DNA from: Kaiparowitsia implicata GSE-PSE-MK54-09C
GTDB taxonomy: Bacteria > Cyanobacteriota > Cyanobacteriia > Elainellales > Elainellaceae
Assembly: GCA_019359435.1 (NCBI GenBank)
Contig: JAHHHI010000070.1
Span: 57,645-121,644, forward strand
Length of the DNA stretch: 64,000 nt
Direction: 5' to 3'
In this document: in pieces, positions 44,081 through 52,762 of the stretch
How positions within the stretch are numbered: position 1 is the first letter of the stretch
Layout: each line of letters starts with the position of its first letter
Position numbers and translations under genes: made by a program
Notes under the pieces: generated by a model
What the model was told of the DNA's origin: nothing
Seen by the model: the letters and a program-made list of their open reading frames with translations, nothing else
Databases searched by the model: none

Positions 44081-44944
44081 ATGACCGTTCGCAAAGATAC
44101 GCTATTTGAACGCTACCTTGCCCCGTTGTTTGAGCATGTCTTGCTCGACCGGCAGGCGTTGATGGCCTATCGGCGCAGCAAAGATTGGGAGCAAGAAGGC
44201 GATCGCCTGCGCAACCCCACGCTTGTCTATCCCGATTATTATCAGAGTCAGCATTTTCACGGCGTATCCGGGGGCTATCTCAACCCCGACGCTGCGGTGA
44301 CCTACGATGCGATTACACAGTATGTGCTACCGCCGAACGAATTGTGGATTCGCAAGAGCCTGATTGAGCGCATCCAGAGTCGGCCGCGCCGCATTCTTGA
44401 CATTGGCTGTGGCACTGGCTCGACAACGCTGCTGCTCAAGCAGGCGTTTCCGCAGGCGGAGGTGATTGGGCTAGATTTATCTCCCTATATGCTGCTGGCA
44501 GCAAAAGACAAAGCCAAGGCGGCCCATCAATTGATTCAGTTTGTGCATGGAAACGCTGAACAAACAGGATTGCCGGACGGCAGCATAGATTTAGTTACCG
44601 CGACGCTGCTATTTCACGAAACCCCACCAGCGGTGAGTCAGACAATTCTGCGGGAGATGTTTCGGCTCTTGCGGGTGGGGGGTGAGGTGCTGCTGCTAGA
44701 TGGCAACCAAGCAATGCTGCGGCACAGCGATTGGCTGACCGACATTTTTGAAGAGCCCTATATTCAAGCCTATGCGGCGGGCAGCCTTGATGCATGGTTA
44801 GGGCAGGCCGGGTTTGGAGCTGTGCAAACTGAGGATCTATGGCTGGTGCATCAGATCAGCCGTGGCGTTAAGCCCTTAGAGTCAACGCGGGTTCAGTTTG
44901 AAACTCCGGCGATCGCCGAGCAGCCTGGTTGGGCTATGGGTTAG
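44081..44944 (+). CDS. Class I SAM-dependent methyltransferase
   Basis: 287 residues with ILDIGCGTGSTTLLLKQA (SAM loop), EVIGLDLS, DGSIDLVTATLLFHETP and LLRVGGEVLLLDG. The ~100-residue N-terminal part before the Rossmann core (LVYPDYYQSQHFHGVSGGYL) is not a known domain to me. Substrate unknown. ATG at 44081. Next gene, a HAD hydrolase, follows in the same direction after 60 bases; the two may share a transcript. Confidence 0.88.
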   Translation: MTVRKDTLFERYLAPLFEHVLLDRQALMAYRRSKDWEQEGDRLRNPTLVYPDYYQSQHFHGVSGGYLNPDAAVTYDAITQYVLPPNELWIRKSLIERIQSRPRRILDIGCGTGSTTLLLKQAFPQAEVIGLDLSPYMLLAAKDKAKAAHQLIQFVHGNAEQTGLPDGSIDLVTATLLFHETPPAVSQTILREMFRLLRVGGEVLLLDGNQAMLRHSDWLTDIFEEPYIQAYAAGSLDAWLGQAGFGAVQTEDLWLVHQISRGVKPLESTRVQFETPAIAEQPGWAMG

Positions 44945-45004
44945 TCATTCGTCTGGCAACGCTACTATCCCTAATGGACTTGTGCAGAGCGGGCGATCGC
45001 AGGC

Positions 45005-45754
45005 ATGATGGAGCTACCGGTTCTTGTGGATTGCAGCATGCTGAAGGCGGTTTTGTTTGACTTTAACGGGGTAATCATTAACGACGAGCCGCTCCATGAG
45101 CGACTGTTGGACAAAATCTTGGTCGAAGAGAACCTGCGCCCTAATCCCGACGAGTATCGGCAGTTTTGTGTAGGACGGAGCGATCGCGCCTGCATTACCG
45201 ATCTATTTGCGCAGCGAGGACGCATCCTTAACCCTGCCCAACTCGATACTATCGTTCAGCGCAAGTCCACCTACTATCAGCAATATCTAGAAACAATGGA
45301 GAGTCTGCCCGTCTATCCGGGTTTGGTAGACCTCATTACGACGCTACAAGCTGCAGAGTTGGCGCTAGCGGTGGTGAGCGGCGCGGTGCGAGCTGAAATT
45401 GAACTGGTCTTGCAGCGCCTCGACCTAGCCCAATATTTCTCGGTGCTTGTGGCCGGGGATGAGATCGCCAAGAGCAAGCCTGAGCCTGATGGGTATTTGC
45501 TCGCAGTAGAGCGGCTCAATCAACTGACCCCCAACTTAAATTTGCACCCGTCAGAGTGCCTCGTGATTGAAGACACCTTTGCCGGGGTTGAAGCTGCGAA
45601 ACGAGCCGACATGCAGGTGATCGGTGTCGCCCACACCTACCCCTTCCACATGATGCAGCGGGTCGCAAACTGGACCATCGACTATTACTCCGATCTAGAG
45701 CTAGAACGCATCACCGCGTGGTTTGAGCAAGCAACCTCGTCGCTGGCATCTTAA
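45005..45754 (+). CDS. HAD hydrolase, beta-phosphoglucomutase-like
   Basis: 249 residues. Motif I is FDFNGVIINDEPLH: the nucleophile Asp is kept but the usual second Asp (general acid) is Asn. Other motifs: VVSGAV (II), KSKPEPDGY (III) and VIEDTFAGVEAAKRA (IV), so the fold is intact with the helical cap typical of CbbY/beta-PGM enzymes. Loss of the acid/base usually lowers or changes phosphatase activity. Start may be the ATG eleven codons on (45038), which gives the standard N-terminus. Confidence 0.83.
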   Translation: MMELPVLVDCSMLKAVLFDFNGVIINDEPLHERLLDKILVEENLRPNPDEYRQFCVGRSDRACITDLFAQRGRILNPAQLDTIVQRKSTYYQQYLETMESLPVYPGLVDLITTLQAAELALAVVSGAVRAEIELVLQRLDLAQYFSVLVAGDEIAKSKPEPDGYLLAVERLNQLTPNLNLHPSECLVIEDTFAGVEAAKRADMQVIGVAHTYPFHMMQRVANWTIDYYSDLELERITAWFEQATSSLAS

Positions 45755-46027
45755 CGAAAACGCGAGTTCGATAGGGTCGTTTTAGCCCTTGATTATGCTC
45801 CCCATTACCGACGGGTGTCATTTGAGGCAATTGGCGAAGACGCAGCATAACAACCTACATAACAACCTAATTGGAGCGGGCTGAACAACGTTGGTCGGTG
45901 TTGTCGCAAAAGTTACTAGCAACTGCTCAATTGGAACGTTAGCTGGATCTATGCAGAATCTTTGAAGGATGTCAGGTGGTGCGAAAATGCTTAGGGAGCG
46001 ATCGCCCACTCTACTCATACCGAATGA

Positions 46028-46082
46028 GGGCTTATCGAGCCTCTAGTTGCTAGAGTGTGGATAAGCCCAGAATGGCTTTTTT
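46028..46082 (+). terminator. Nested hairpin and T run
   Basis: GGGCTTATC (46028-46036) pairs with GATAAGCCC (46060-46068) and encloses CTCTAGTTGCTAGAG; AGCC/GGCT with TTTTTT follows at 46064-46082. A terminator for the HAD operon 270 bases upstream is plausible. Confidence 0.5.
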
Positions 46083-46124
46083 CGCTACCTAGATTGACTG
46101 CTGGGACATGTTGCCTAGGTGCAG

Positions 46125-46214
46125 ATGCAGTTTCTGATCACGCTGAAACCTAAAAAACCTAAACCAGAACCTAAACCCGATATTGCGGCAGTTCGCTGGG
46201 GTAGTTCGCCTTGA
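46125..46214 (+). CDS. Doubtful 29-residue basic/proline peptide
   Basis: An ATG at 46125, with AGGT close by, opens a frame MQFLITLKPKKPKPEPKPDI and then AAVRWGSSP. The Lys-Pro pattern is unusual and gene-like, and the frame ends 18 bases before the next gene. It may be a real short protein, a leader, or the relic of a longer gene; I cannot decide. Confidence 0.25.
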   Translation: MQFLITLKPKKPKPEPKPDIAAVRWGSSP

Positions 46215-46232
46215 TGCTAACGAGTTGAATGT

Positions 46233-46898
46233 ATGGTTGACCGAATGAATAGAGGGCGATCGCGCCGTTATGTTCTCAAAGCTGGGCTGCACTATGGGGC
46301 TCTGTCGGCTGTGGCATCGCTGGCCTCGGGGGCGATCGCTGCCTGTAGCCGTTCTATACCCACAGCGGAAACAGCGGATGATGTCTCGCAGGCGCAGCCG
46401 CAGCCGCAACCGCCATCGCTGACTCCAGCCTGTGGCGATGCGCCCACCCCGCCGCAAACAGCCGGGCCATTCTATACCCCCAATACGCCAGAGCGAACAT
46501 CGCTGCGAGAGCCGGGTGTCAGTGGCACACCGCTGCTACTCACCGGAACAGTGCTGCGGCAAGACTGCACACCCGTTGCCGGAGCCTGGCTCGACTTTTG
46601 GCAGGCCGATGATGATGGCGCATACGACAATACAGGCTTTCGGCTGCGGGGGCACCAATATACCGATGACGCCGGGCGCTATCGCCTAGAAACCATTGTT
46701 CCGGGCTCCTACCCTGGACGCACGCCACACCTGCATGTGATGGTGCAAACCTCAGAGCGATCGCCCCTCACCACGCAGCTCTACTTCCCCAGTGAGCCGC
46801 AAAATCAACGAGACGGCCTATTTCAGCCTGAATTGCTGATGACAGTTGAGGCAACTGATCACGGCCAACAGGCTGCGTTTGATTTTGTAGTGAGTTAG
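46233..46898 (+). CDS. Exported intradiol ring-cleavage dioxygenase
   Basis: 221 residues. An arginine-rich start (RGRSRRYVLK) and hydrophobic segment end in a lipobox-like AIAACS, so it is probably a Tat- or Sec-exported lipoprotein. The mature part is an intradiol dioxygenase fold (protocatechuate 3,4-dioxygenase beta-like): TAGPFYTPNTPERT, LDFWQADDDGAYDNTG, FRLRGHQYTDDAGRY and GSYPGRTPHLHVMV supply the Tyr/His/His iron ligands. The family opens catechols with non-heme Fe(III). Its role in a phototroph's periplasm is unclear. Confidence 0.9.
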   Translation: MVDRMNRGRSRRYVLKAGLHYGALSAVASLASGAIAACSRSIPTAETADDVSQAQPQPQPPSLTPACGDAPTPPQTAGPFYTPNTPERTSLREPGVSGTPLLLTGTVLRQDCTPVAGAWLDFWQADDDGAYDNTGFRLRGHQYTDDAGRYRLETIVPGSYPGRTPHLHVMVQTSERSPLTTQLYFPSEPQNQRDGLFQPELLMTVEATDHGQQAAFDFVVS

Positions 46899-46922
46899 CG
46901 ACGGAATTCGGTGGCGAATGGC

Positions 46923-47954
46923 TTACCGCTTGAGTTTTTTGCGAAGCTTGGCGATCGCCCCCTCTGCACGCCACGCCGCCAACCGCCACGGTGTCCATTC
47001 AGGAATAGGCTGGGGCGATCGCCCTAGATGATCGAAAAACGCATTGAGCTCCGGCACGATCACCTGCCAGCGCTGGCGTATAGCTGCTGCCCGATGGGGG
47101 CGCAACAGGCTGTCGAGAACTGTGTCGGGAGGCTGGGTCGTGGCAGTGTTAGCAGGGGAGGGCGATCGCCCCTCTTGCACAGCCGCCAAAATCCGCTGCA
47201 CATCAAAGTCTCGGGAATACCCAGCGATTTTGGCGCAGTTAAACCCAGGGTCGAGATAATCCGATAGACCATGGTTCACGCTAGAAAACACAGAACACCC
47301 ACAGGCGATCGCCTCCATCGGCTGCAGGCCAAACCCCTCTGTCACAGATTGCAGCGCCCAATACTCTGCCGAATCATAGAGATAGACCCTCGCCCGATTA
47401 AACAAACTCGCCAAATCATCCACAAAAGAATCCACTACATAGACAGTGCAGTGTTTTTTTAGCTCTGGAATTAAGTCATAGAGTAAATATCGAGATGATT
47501 TGCGCGCCTGCACCAGCACATCAATATCTCGCGATGCGCCTCGATCCTCAAACTCATCCGAAATTTGATTCGGCAAGTGATAGAGCAATGACTGGGGTGC
47601 CCGTTGCCCCCAATATCCCAACGTATTTCGACTGACCGTAATAATTGGGATTCGGGATGGCAGCGAAAAGCCATACTCAGCACTGTGAGCGTGATAGACC
47701 ACATTCTGTCCTCTCAGCCGTGCGGCCAGCTTCGGAACATCAAAGCCCCAACTGATCACAAAAATGACATCCTTAAGATTGGACTGCTGCAACACCTCGT
47801 CTAAAAACAGCATGTCCTTCTCGCGTTGACGATAGGTGACAATGGCCGCATCGCATACCTGCTGCGCCAGATCCATCGCCCTTAGTTCAGCAAATAGCCC
47901 ACCGCAGACATACTTGCCCCCTGTCCCCGGCAGCAAGAAATAGAGTGTTCTCAT
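46923..47954 (-). CDS. Glycosyltransferase-like protein
   Basis: 343 residues. An N-terminal Rossmann-type half (LYFLLPGTGGKYVCGGLFAE), then VVYHAHSAEYGFSLPSRIP and ITVSRNTLGYWG, and a C-terminal half with EGFGLQPMEAIACGCSVFSS, which is the E-x7-E donor-binding signature of GT4 (GT-B fold) enzymes. The tail is basic (AKLRKKLKR), as in enzymes of surface-glycan synthesis. ATG at 47954 (the first eight residues of the longer frame were dropped). Substrate unknown. It is convergent with the dioxygenase gene. Confidence 0.85.
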   Translation of the reverse strand: MRTLYFLLPGTGGKYVCGGLFAELRAMDLAQQVCDAAIVTYRQREKDMLFLDEVLQQSNLKDVIFVISWGFDVPKLAARLRGQNVVYHAHSAEYGFSLPSRIPIITVSRNTLGYWGQRAPQSLLYHLPNQISDEFEDRGASRDIDVLVQARKSSRYLLYDLIPELKKHCTVYVVDSFVDDLASLFNRARVYLYDSAEYWALQSVTEGFGLQPMEAIACGCSVFSSVNHGLSDYLDPGFNCAKIAGYSRDFDVQRILAAVQEGRSPSPANTATTQPPDTVLDSLLRPHRAAAIRQRWQVIVPELNAFFDHLGRSPQPIPEWTPWRLAAWRAEGAIAKLRKKLKR

Positions 47955-48101
47955 GGCGTCCCCAATCTCTGCATCCACTCGACGCTCCCAAGCCTAGCAT
48001 CCACTCGCCGCCCCTAAGCCCAGCGAATTTTTGAGCGAGCTGCGGCGATAATAGATCAGAATAGACATGGCACTCGCTATATGCTCACGTTGGGAGAAGG
48101 T

Positions 48102-48707
48102 ATGCAGAACAGGATCAGCCAGCTTGTAACCAGCACGCGCATCAAACGCCTAGGGCAGACGGTGCTGCTGCGTGCGGTGCTGATGGTGAGCTTGGTTGGG
48201 ATGCTGGTACTAGGTGTGGCGTCTCCGGCGATCGCCCTGCTCACCGACGATCACTACGACGGCGAAATCTTCTCGCTCTATGCAGGCAACGGCTATCTGG
48301 TGCCGCCCAAGATCTCATTGGCCCAAGCGTTGCAGCGCACCGACTATCCAGCCGTGGTGATGTTCTACATTGATGACAGCCGCGACTGCAAAGAATTCGC
48401 CCCCGTCTTTTCCACTGTCGAAGCCTACTACGGCAAAGTGATCGACATTTTGCCCTTTCGGGTAGACTCCATCGCGCCCAAAGACAGCTACGAACCCACC
48501 GAGCCCGGCTATTACTACAAAGGCATGGTGCCGCAGACAATTGTCTTTGGCAAAGATGGTCGCATCCTGCTAGATGAAATCGGCAACATCCCCTACGAGC
48601 GCATGGATGATGTGCTGCGTGAAGAATTTGACCTGTTACCCCGCGATGAGTCGGTTGAGTTAAAGCGGCGGGTCGTGAATGAAATCAATACAGAACTCGT
48701 AGAGTGA
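48102..48707 (+). CDS. Lumenal thioredoxin-fold protein without CxxC
   Basis: 201 residues. A signal/membrane segment (~24-47, ending ASPAIALL) precedes a thioredoxin fold: AVVMFYIDDSRDCKEFAPVF at the position of the W-C-G-P-C-K site. Only one Cys of the motif is left (no other Cys in the protein), so dithiol exchange is impossible. Such proteins are known in cyanobacterial thylakoids, where some serve as assembly chaperones. ATG at 48102 chosen because GGAG lies 5 bases upstream; an ATG seven codons earlier is less likely. Confidence 0.83.
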   Translation: MQNRISQLVTSTRIKRLGQTVLLRAVLMVSLVGMLVLGVASPAIALLTDDHYDGEIFSLYAGNGYLVPPKISLAQALQRTDYPAVVMFYIDDSRDCKEFAPVFSTVEAYYGKVIDILPFRVDSIAPKDSYEPTEPGYYYKGMVPQTIVFGKDGRILLDEIGNIPYERMDDVLREEFDLLPRDESVELKRRVVNEINTELVE

Positions 48708-48872
48708 GCCAGCGCGCAATGCCCATGAGTCACATCTGATTTACCTCTGTTGCCTCGTGACGAGAATGCCCCCAGCCCATTCCACAAAGCTTAGAGTTTA
48801 GGCTCAAAACAGCGTTTGCCACGGTTGGGAGAGGTCGGACAAAGGAAACCCACATCAATCAGCAGTTTTTTC

Positions 48873-50936
48873 ATGACCCGACATCCCCTCTCCTATCCCA
48901 ACAGTCCCAGAGGCAATCACGTTGATACTTACCATGGTGTGACTGTTCCTGATCCCTACCGCTGGCTCGAAGAGCCAAAATCTGAGGCGAGCCAGCAGTG
49001 GATCGACGCCCAAAACCAAGTCACCTTTGGCTATCTAGAAAAGCTCCCTGGCCGCGAGCGAATTCAGCAACGCCTGAGCCAGTTGTGGAACTACGAGCGC
49101 TACAGCACTCCATTTGAATGGGGTGGACGCTATTTTTACTTTAAAAATGATGGCTTGCAAAATCAGAGCGTGCTCTACACTCTAACTAGCCTGGATGCTG
49201 AACCCAGAGTATTGCTCGACCCCAATGCCTTGTCAGAAGATGGCACCGTCGCTCTGGGCGGCATGGCTGTGAGTGAAAACGGAGAGTATCTAGCCTATGG
49301 CTTGTCTACGGCTGGCTCAGACTGGAACGAGTGGCATGTGCGGCAGATTGAAACCGGACTGGATACCGATGATCATTTGCGCTGGGTGAAATTTTCTGGA
49401 GCCGCGTGGACGCACGACCATCAAGGTTTTTTCTACAGTCGGTATGATGAGCCCGATGAAAGCACCAAGCTAGAAACGGTCAATTACTACCAAAAGCTCT
49501 ACTACCACCGTCTGGGCACATCCCAGAGTGAAGACGTGCTGATCTATGAACGCCCCGATCAAAAAGAATGGGGCTTTGCAGGCAGCGTGACCGATGATGG
49601 ACAGTACTTAGTAATCTCGGTCTGGCAGGGCACTGATTCCAATAACTTGGTGTTTTACAAAGATCTAAGCCGTCCTGATAGCCCTGTGGTGGAGCTGATC
49701 TCAATCTTTGAAGCGAACTACAGCCTAGTGGGGAATGAGGGCGATCGCTTCTGGTTTCGGACTGATCTAGATGCGCCTAGGGGCAAGCTGATTGCCATGG
49801 ATCTCACCCAACCCGAGCAAGAACACTGGCAAGAGATCATCGCTGAGGGAGAAGACACCCTAGAAGGGGTTAGCCTGCTGAACCATCAGTTTGTCGCAAA
49901 CTATCTGAGAGATGCCTCAACGGCCCTCTCCATTTATAGCCTAGACGGTACGTTCGTCCGACCGATTAGCCTGCCGGGTATCGGCTCTGCGGGGGGTTTT
50001 AGCGGCAAACGAGACGATACAGAAACCTTCTATAGCTTCACCAGCTTTACGGTGCCCAACACGATCTATCACTACAACATGGTCACGGGGGAAAGCACGC
50101 TATACCGCCAGGCTGAGGTGGAGTTTGACCCTGGGGATTACGCAACCTCTCAGGTGTTTTATCCCAGCAAGGATGGAACGCGCATTCCGATGTTTATCAT
50201 TCATAAAAAAGGGATTGAGCTAAATGGGCGCAATCCAACGCTGCTGTATGGCTATGGCGGCTTTAATGTGTCGCTGACGCCAGCATTTTCAGTCAGCCAG
50301 TTGGTGTGGATGGAGATGGGCGGCGTCTATGCTCAGCCCAATTTGCGTGGGGGTGGCGAATATGGCGAAGACTGGCATCAAGCGGGGACGAAGCTCAATA
50401 AGCAGACCGTGTTTGACGACTTTATTGCCGCTGCTGAATGGTTGATTGCGCAAGGCTATACCTCGTCCCATACGCTGGGGATTAGCGGCGGGAGCAATGG
50501 CGGCTTGCTGGTGGGTGCCTGCATGACTCAGCGACCTGACTTGTTCGCCGCAGCTCTACCTGCCGTGGGCGTGATGGATATGCTGCGCTATAACCAGTTC
50601 ACCATTGGCTGGGGTTGGGAACCCGACTATGGCTCGCCCCAAAATGAGGACGAGTTTAAAGCGCTGTATGCCTATTCGCCCTTGCACAATCTAAAGGCTG
50701 GGACTCAGTATCCTGCGGTGTTGATCACGACTGCCGATCACGATGACCGAGTTGTGCCGGCCCATAGTTTTAAGTTTGCAGCGGCGCTTCAGGCTGCCCA
50801 CAGCGGGGACGCACCGGTTCTAATTCGAATTGAGACGAAGGCAGGGCATGGAGCCGGGAAGCCCATCACCAAGGTGATTGAAGAAGTGGCAGATAAATGG
50901 GCGTTTCTGGCTGAAAATCTGGCGATGGCCTTATAA
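48873..50936 (+). CDS. Prolyl oligopeptidase (S9A)
   Basis: 687 residues: an N-terminal seven-bladed propeller region (~60-400) and an alpha/beta hydrolase domain with the triad seen in GISGGSNGGLLVG (Ser), DHDDRVVPAHS (Asp) and TKAGHGAGKP (His). It starts with the family's YPNSPRGNHVDTYHGVTV block. The enzyme cuts short peptides after proline. No signal peptide; cytosolic. ATG at 48873. Confidence 0.96.
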   Translation: MTRHPLSYPNSPRGNHVDTYHGVTVPDPYRWLEEPKSEASQQWIDAQNQVTFGYLEKLPGRERIQQRLSQLWNYERYSTPFEWGGRYFYFKNDGLQNQSVLYTLTSLDAEPRVLLDPNALSEDGTVALGGMAVSENGEYLAYGLSTAGSDWNEWHVRQIETGLDTDDHLRWVKFSGAAWTHDHQGFFYSRYDEPDESTKLETVNYYQKLYYHRLGTSQSEDVLIYERPDQKEWGFAGSVTDDGQYLVISVWQGTDSNNLVFYKDLSRPDSPVVELISIFEANYSLVGNEGDRFWFRTDLDAPRGKLIAMDLTQPEQEHWQEIIAEGEDTLEGVSLLNHQFVANYLRDASTALSIYSLDGTFVRPISLPGIGSAGGFSGKRDDTETFYSFTSFTVPNTIYHYNMVTGESTLYRQAEVEFDPGDYATSQVFYPSKDGTRIPMFIIHKKGIELNGRNPTLLYGYGGFNVSLTPAFSVSQLVWMEMGGVYAQPNLRGGGEYGEDWHQAGTKLNKQTVFDDFIAAAEWLIAQGYTSSHTLGISGGSNGGLLVGACMTQRPDLFAAALPAVGVMDMLRYNQFTIGWGWEPDYGSPQNEDEFKALYAYSPLHNLKAGTQYPAVLITTADHDDRVVPAHSFKFAAALQAAHSGDAPVLIRIETKAGHGAGKPITKVIEEVADKWAFLAENLAMAL

Positions 50937-51032
50937 ATCGGTGGCCGTATTTTGGACGGCTGTGTTTTTAATGGCGTATCCACGCGCAATTGTGGAAAGG
51001 GGCGATCGCCCTTGCTCTATGCGGGTTTTCGC

Positions 51033-51088
51033 AAAAAAATAGCGGTCTGAGATTCACGCTTAGGGCGTAACGTCTCGGAACCGCTATT
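51033..51088 (-). terminator. Rho-independent terminator of dps
   Basis: Read on the minus strand, AATAGCGGT (51080-51088) pairs with ACCGCTATT (51038-51046), with partly matching inner stem (TCTCGG/CTGAGA), and seven U's follow (51032-51038). It lies 120 bases after the dps stop. Confidence 0.75.
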
Positions 51089-51208
51089 GGGGAGATATCC
51101 AGTCGCGTTCTAGGCACTATCGATATCGCAAAGATATTGCAGTCGTCTATCTGATCTTTGCTAATCCAGTTGGGATTGCTTGATCAGTTGACGAACCGAA
51201 CAAGAGGA

Positions 51209-51745
51209 CTACGCTTTCGCAGGAGTTTTTAGCTCAACGTTGCGATCGCCAGTGGACTCAAACGCTTCACCTTCTAAGAAAGAGCGCAGCATCCACGCCA
51301 TCTCTTCGTGCTGCTCCATCAAACCGGTCAAAAAGTCGGCTGTCCCTTCATCGTGGAACTGCTCGCTCACTTGATCAACCGCCTTGCGTAGGTTACGGAT
51401 GATCTGCTCGTGGTCGGAAACCAGACGAGCTACCATGTCATTGGCGGTAGGCAGGTCACCCGCATGCTCACGAATGGACGCATGCTTCAAGAAACCTTCT
51501 GCGGTTCCAATCGGGTAGCCACCCAGAGCGCGAGTGCGTTCGGCGATTGAATCAATACTGATGGTCAATGCTTCATAATGCTCTTCCCACAATTCATGCA
51601 GGGTGCGGAACTGTGGCCCAACTACATCCCAGTGGTATTTCTTGGTTTTAATCAACAGCAAATAAGCATCCGCTAGAGCCTTGTTTAGTAGCTCAACGAC
51701 TCCCTGACGCTGCTCTTCAGACAAGCCAATGTTAATAGTAGCCAT
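51209..51745 (-). CDS. dps: Dps ferritin-like DNA-protection protein
   Basis: 178 residues, a canonical Dps: KKYHWDVVGPQFRTLHELWEEHY carries two ferroxidase ligands (His, His), and DSIAERTRALGGYPIG the third and fourth. The long C-terminus after the bundle (FESTGDRNVELKTPAKA) is Lys/Glu-rich and may touch DNA. It oxidises Fe2+ with H2O2. Differs from the DpsA-type gene at 8479 in having FHW-like KYHW at the site. ATG at 51745. A terminator follows. Confidence 0.95.
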   Translation of the reverse strand: MATINIGLSEEQRQGVVELLNKALADAYLLLIKTKKYHWDVVGPQFRTLHELWEEHYEALTISIDSIAERTRALGGYPIGTAEGFLKHASIREHAGDLPTANDMVARLVSDHEQIIRNLRKAVDQVSEQFHDEGTADFLTGLMEQHEEMAWMLRSFLEGEAFESTGDRNVELKTPAKA

Positions 51746-51960
51746 AAAACGTATTCTGTTCCTTTACTCGTTGTTACCATCCTAGGAACTTTTCTACTAA
51801 TCCTCATCTACCAACCGTGGTAATTTTTAACGTAGTCTCTCCCCCATTCCGCATCATATTTGATATAAATCACTCGTTAGTTAGATTCAGCGATCGCCCC
51901 TTGACCGTACTATCAATACCAATTCAAATAGCACCCTTGCGATTTACAGATTTCATTTTT

Positions 51961-52215
51961 ATGAGCAGTTCATCTCCATTAACCGGGCTCGACTTAGTTG
52001 ATTGTGCAAAGGCTAACGCGGCGTCAGGCAGTGCGATCGCCGCTGAGCAATGTGGATATGGAAGCGACATTGCTACCTTCCGCGACGCCCTAAAATCTGC
52101 TTGCTCTGATATGGGAATTGACGTAGAAAGTGTGGCCGATCTTATTACCGATCAGCAATCGATTAAAACTGAAGGAGGAATAGAGGTAGCCCCTGACACG
52201 CCTGCTGATCTGTAA
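51961..52215 (+). CDS. Small conserved hypothetical
   Basis: 84 residues, mildly acidic: MSSSSPLTGLDLVDCAKANA then AAEQCGYGSDIATFRDALKS and an acidic tail with a Pro/Asp end. Two Cys are about 15 residues apart. It has helices but no membrane segment. I recall related short proteins in cyanobacteria, often near dps-like stress genes, but do not know a function. ATG at 51961; a GTG-started longer frame reads through spacer. Confidence 0.6.
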   Translation: MSSSSPLTGLDLVDCAKANAASGSAIAAEQCGYGSDIATFRDALKSACSDMGIDVESVADLITDQQSIKTEGGIEVAPDTPADL

Positions 52216-52762
52216 TCCAAGGCATCGCGTTGGCTATGGCTAACTGGTAAAGAGTGTTGTGTGGCAGGCCATGTTCATACATATCTATACGTATGCGCAA
52301 CTTATACACAAACCACAAAGGCGGCATTTTTTGATAGTTGTCTCTAGAAACTCCACAACAGGTACATCCCACTTTTGTCATCCTGAGCGGAACAGAGTGT
52401 AGCGAAGGATCTCAGTCCTTGTGCCAGAGCGAGATTCTTCACTTCGCTATCACTACATTGCTCTTTCAGAGCCGCTAAAGCGAACAGAATGACATTTGCA
52501 AAACTGAGATGCACTTCTCCACAACGCTTTCGGTCAATGTGGGTGAATAAACCTTGCCACGTAGAGGAATGCTGTCCCAAAACAGAAAACTCAGTCCTTT
52601 AAAGCATAAAAAACTCCCTAGATCAATCTGATCTAGGAAGTTTTGTTTAGGAAATATCGCTCGCCGTTAAGAACAACTCAGAAAGACGAGCAGATATCTC
52701 TCGCAGACCTCCTCAATTAGACCTCAATAAGATAGAACCCATCTGTGAGGTCTAGTAGCTGT
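52216..52762. other. 547-bp spacer with a TCATCCTGAGC repeat
   Basis: About 52377-52496 begins TCATCCTGAGCGGAACAGAG and ends GCGAACAGAATGACA, with short inverted ends (TGTCATTCTG and complement). Sequences of this kind are dispersed in many bacterial genomes. Then follows a terminator at 52610-52644. No gene. Confidence 0.45.
52610..52644 (-). terminator. Terminator of the DUF2382 gene
   Basis: CCTAGATC (52617-52624) pairs with GATCTAGG (52630-52637); ACTTCC-type flanks extend the stem to AAAACT/AGTTTT. On the minus strand GTTTTTTATG follows, so it ends the gene that stops at 52763. Confidence 0.7.

Noticed and set aside
46768..46998. 76-codon minus-strand frame
   Set aside because: Overlaps the dioxygenase and glycosyltransferase ends; shadow.
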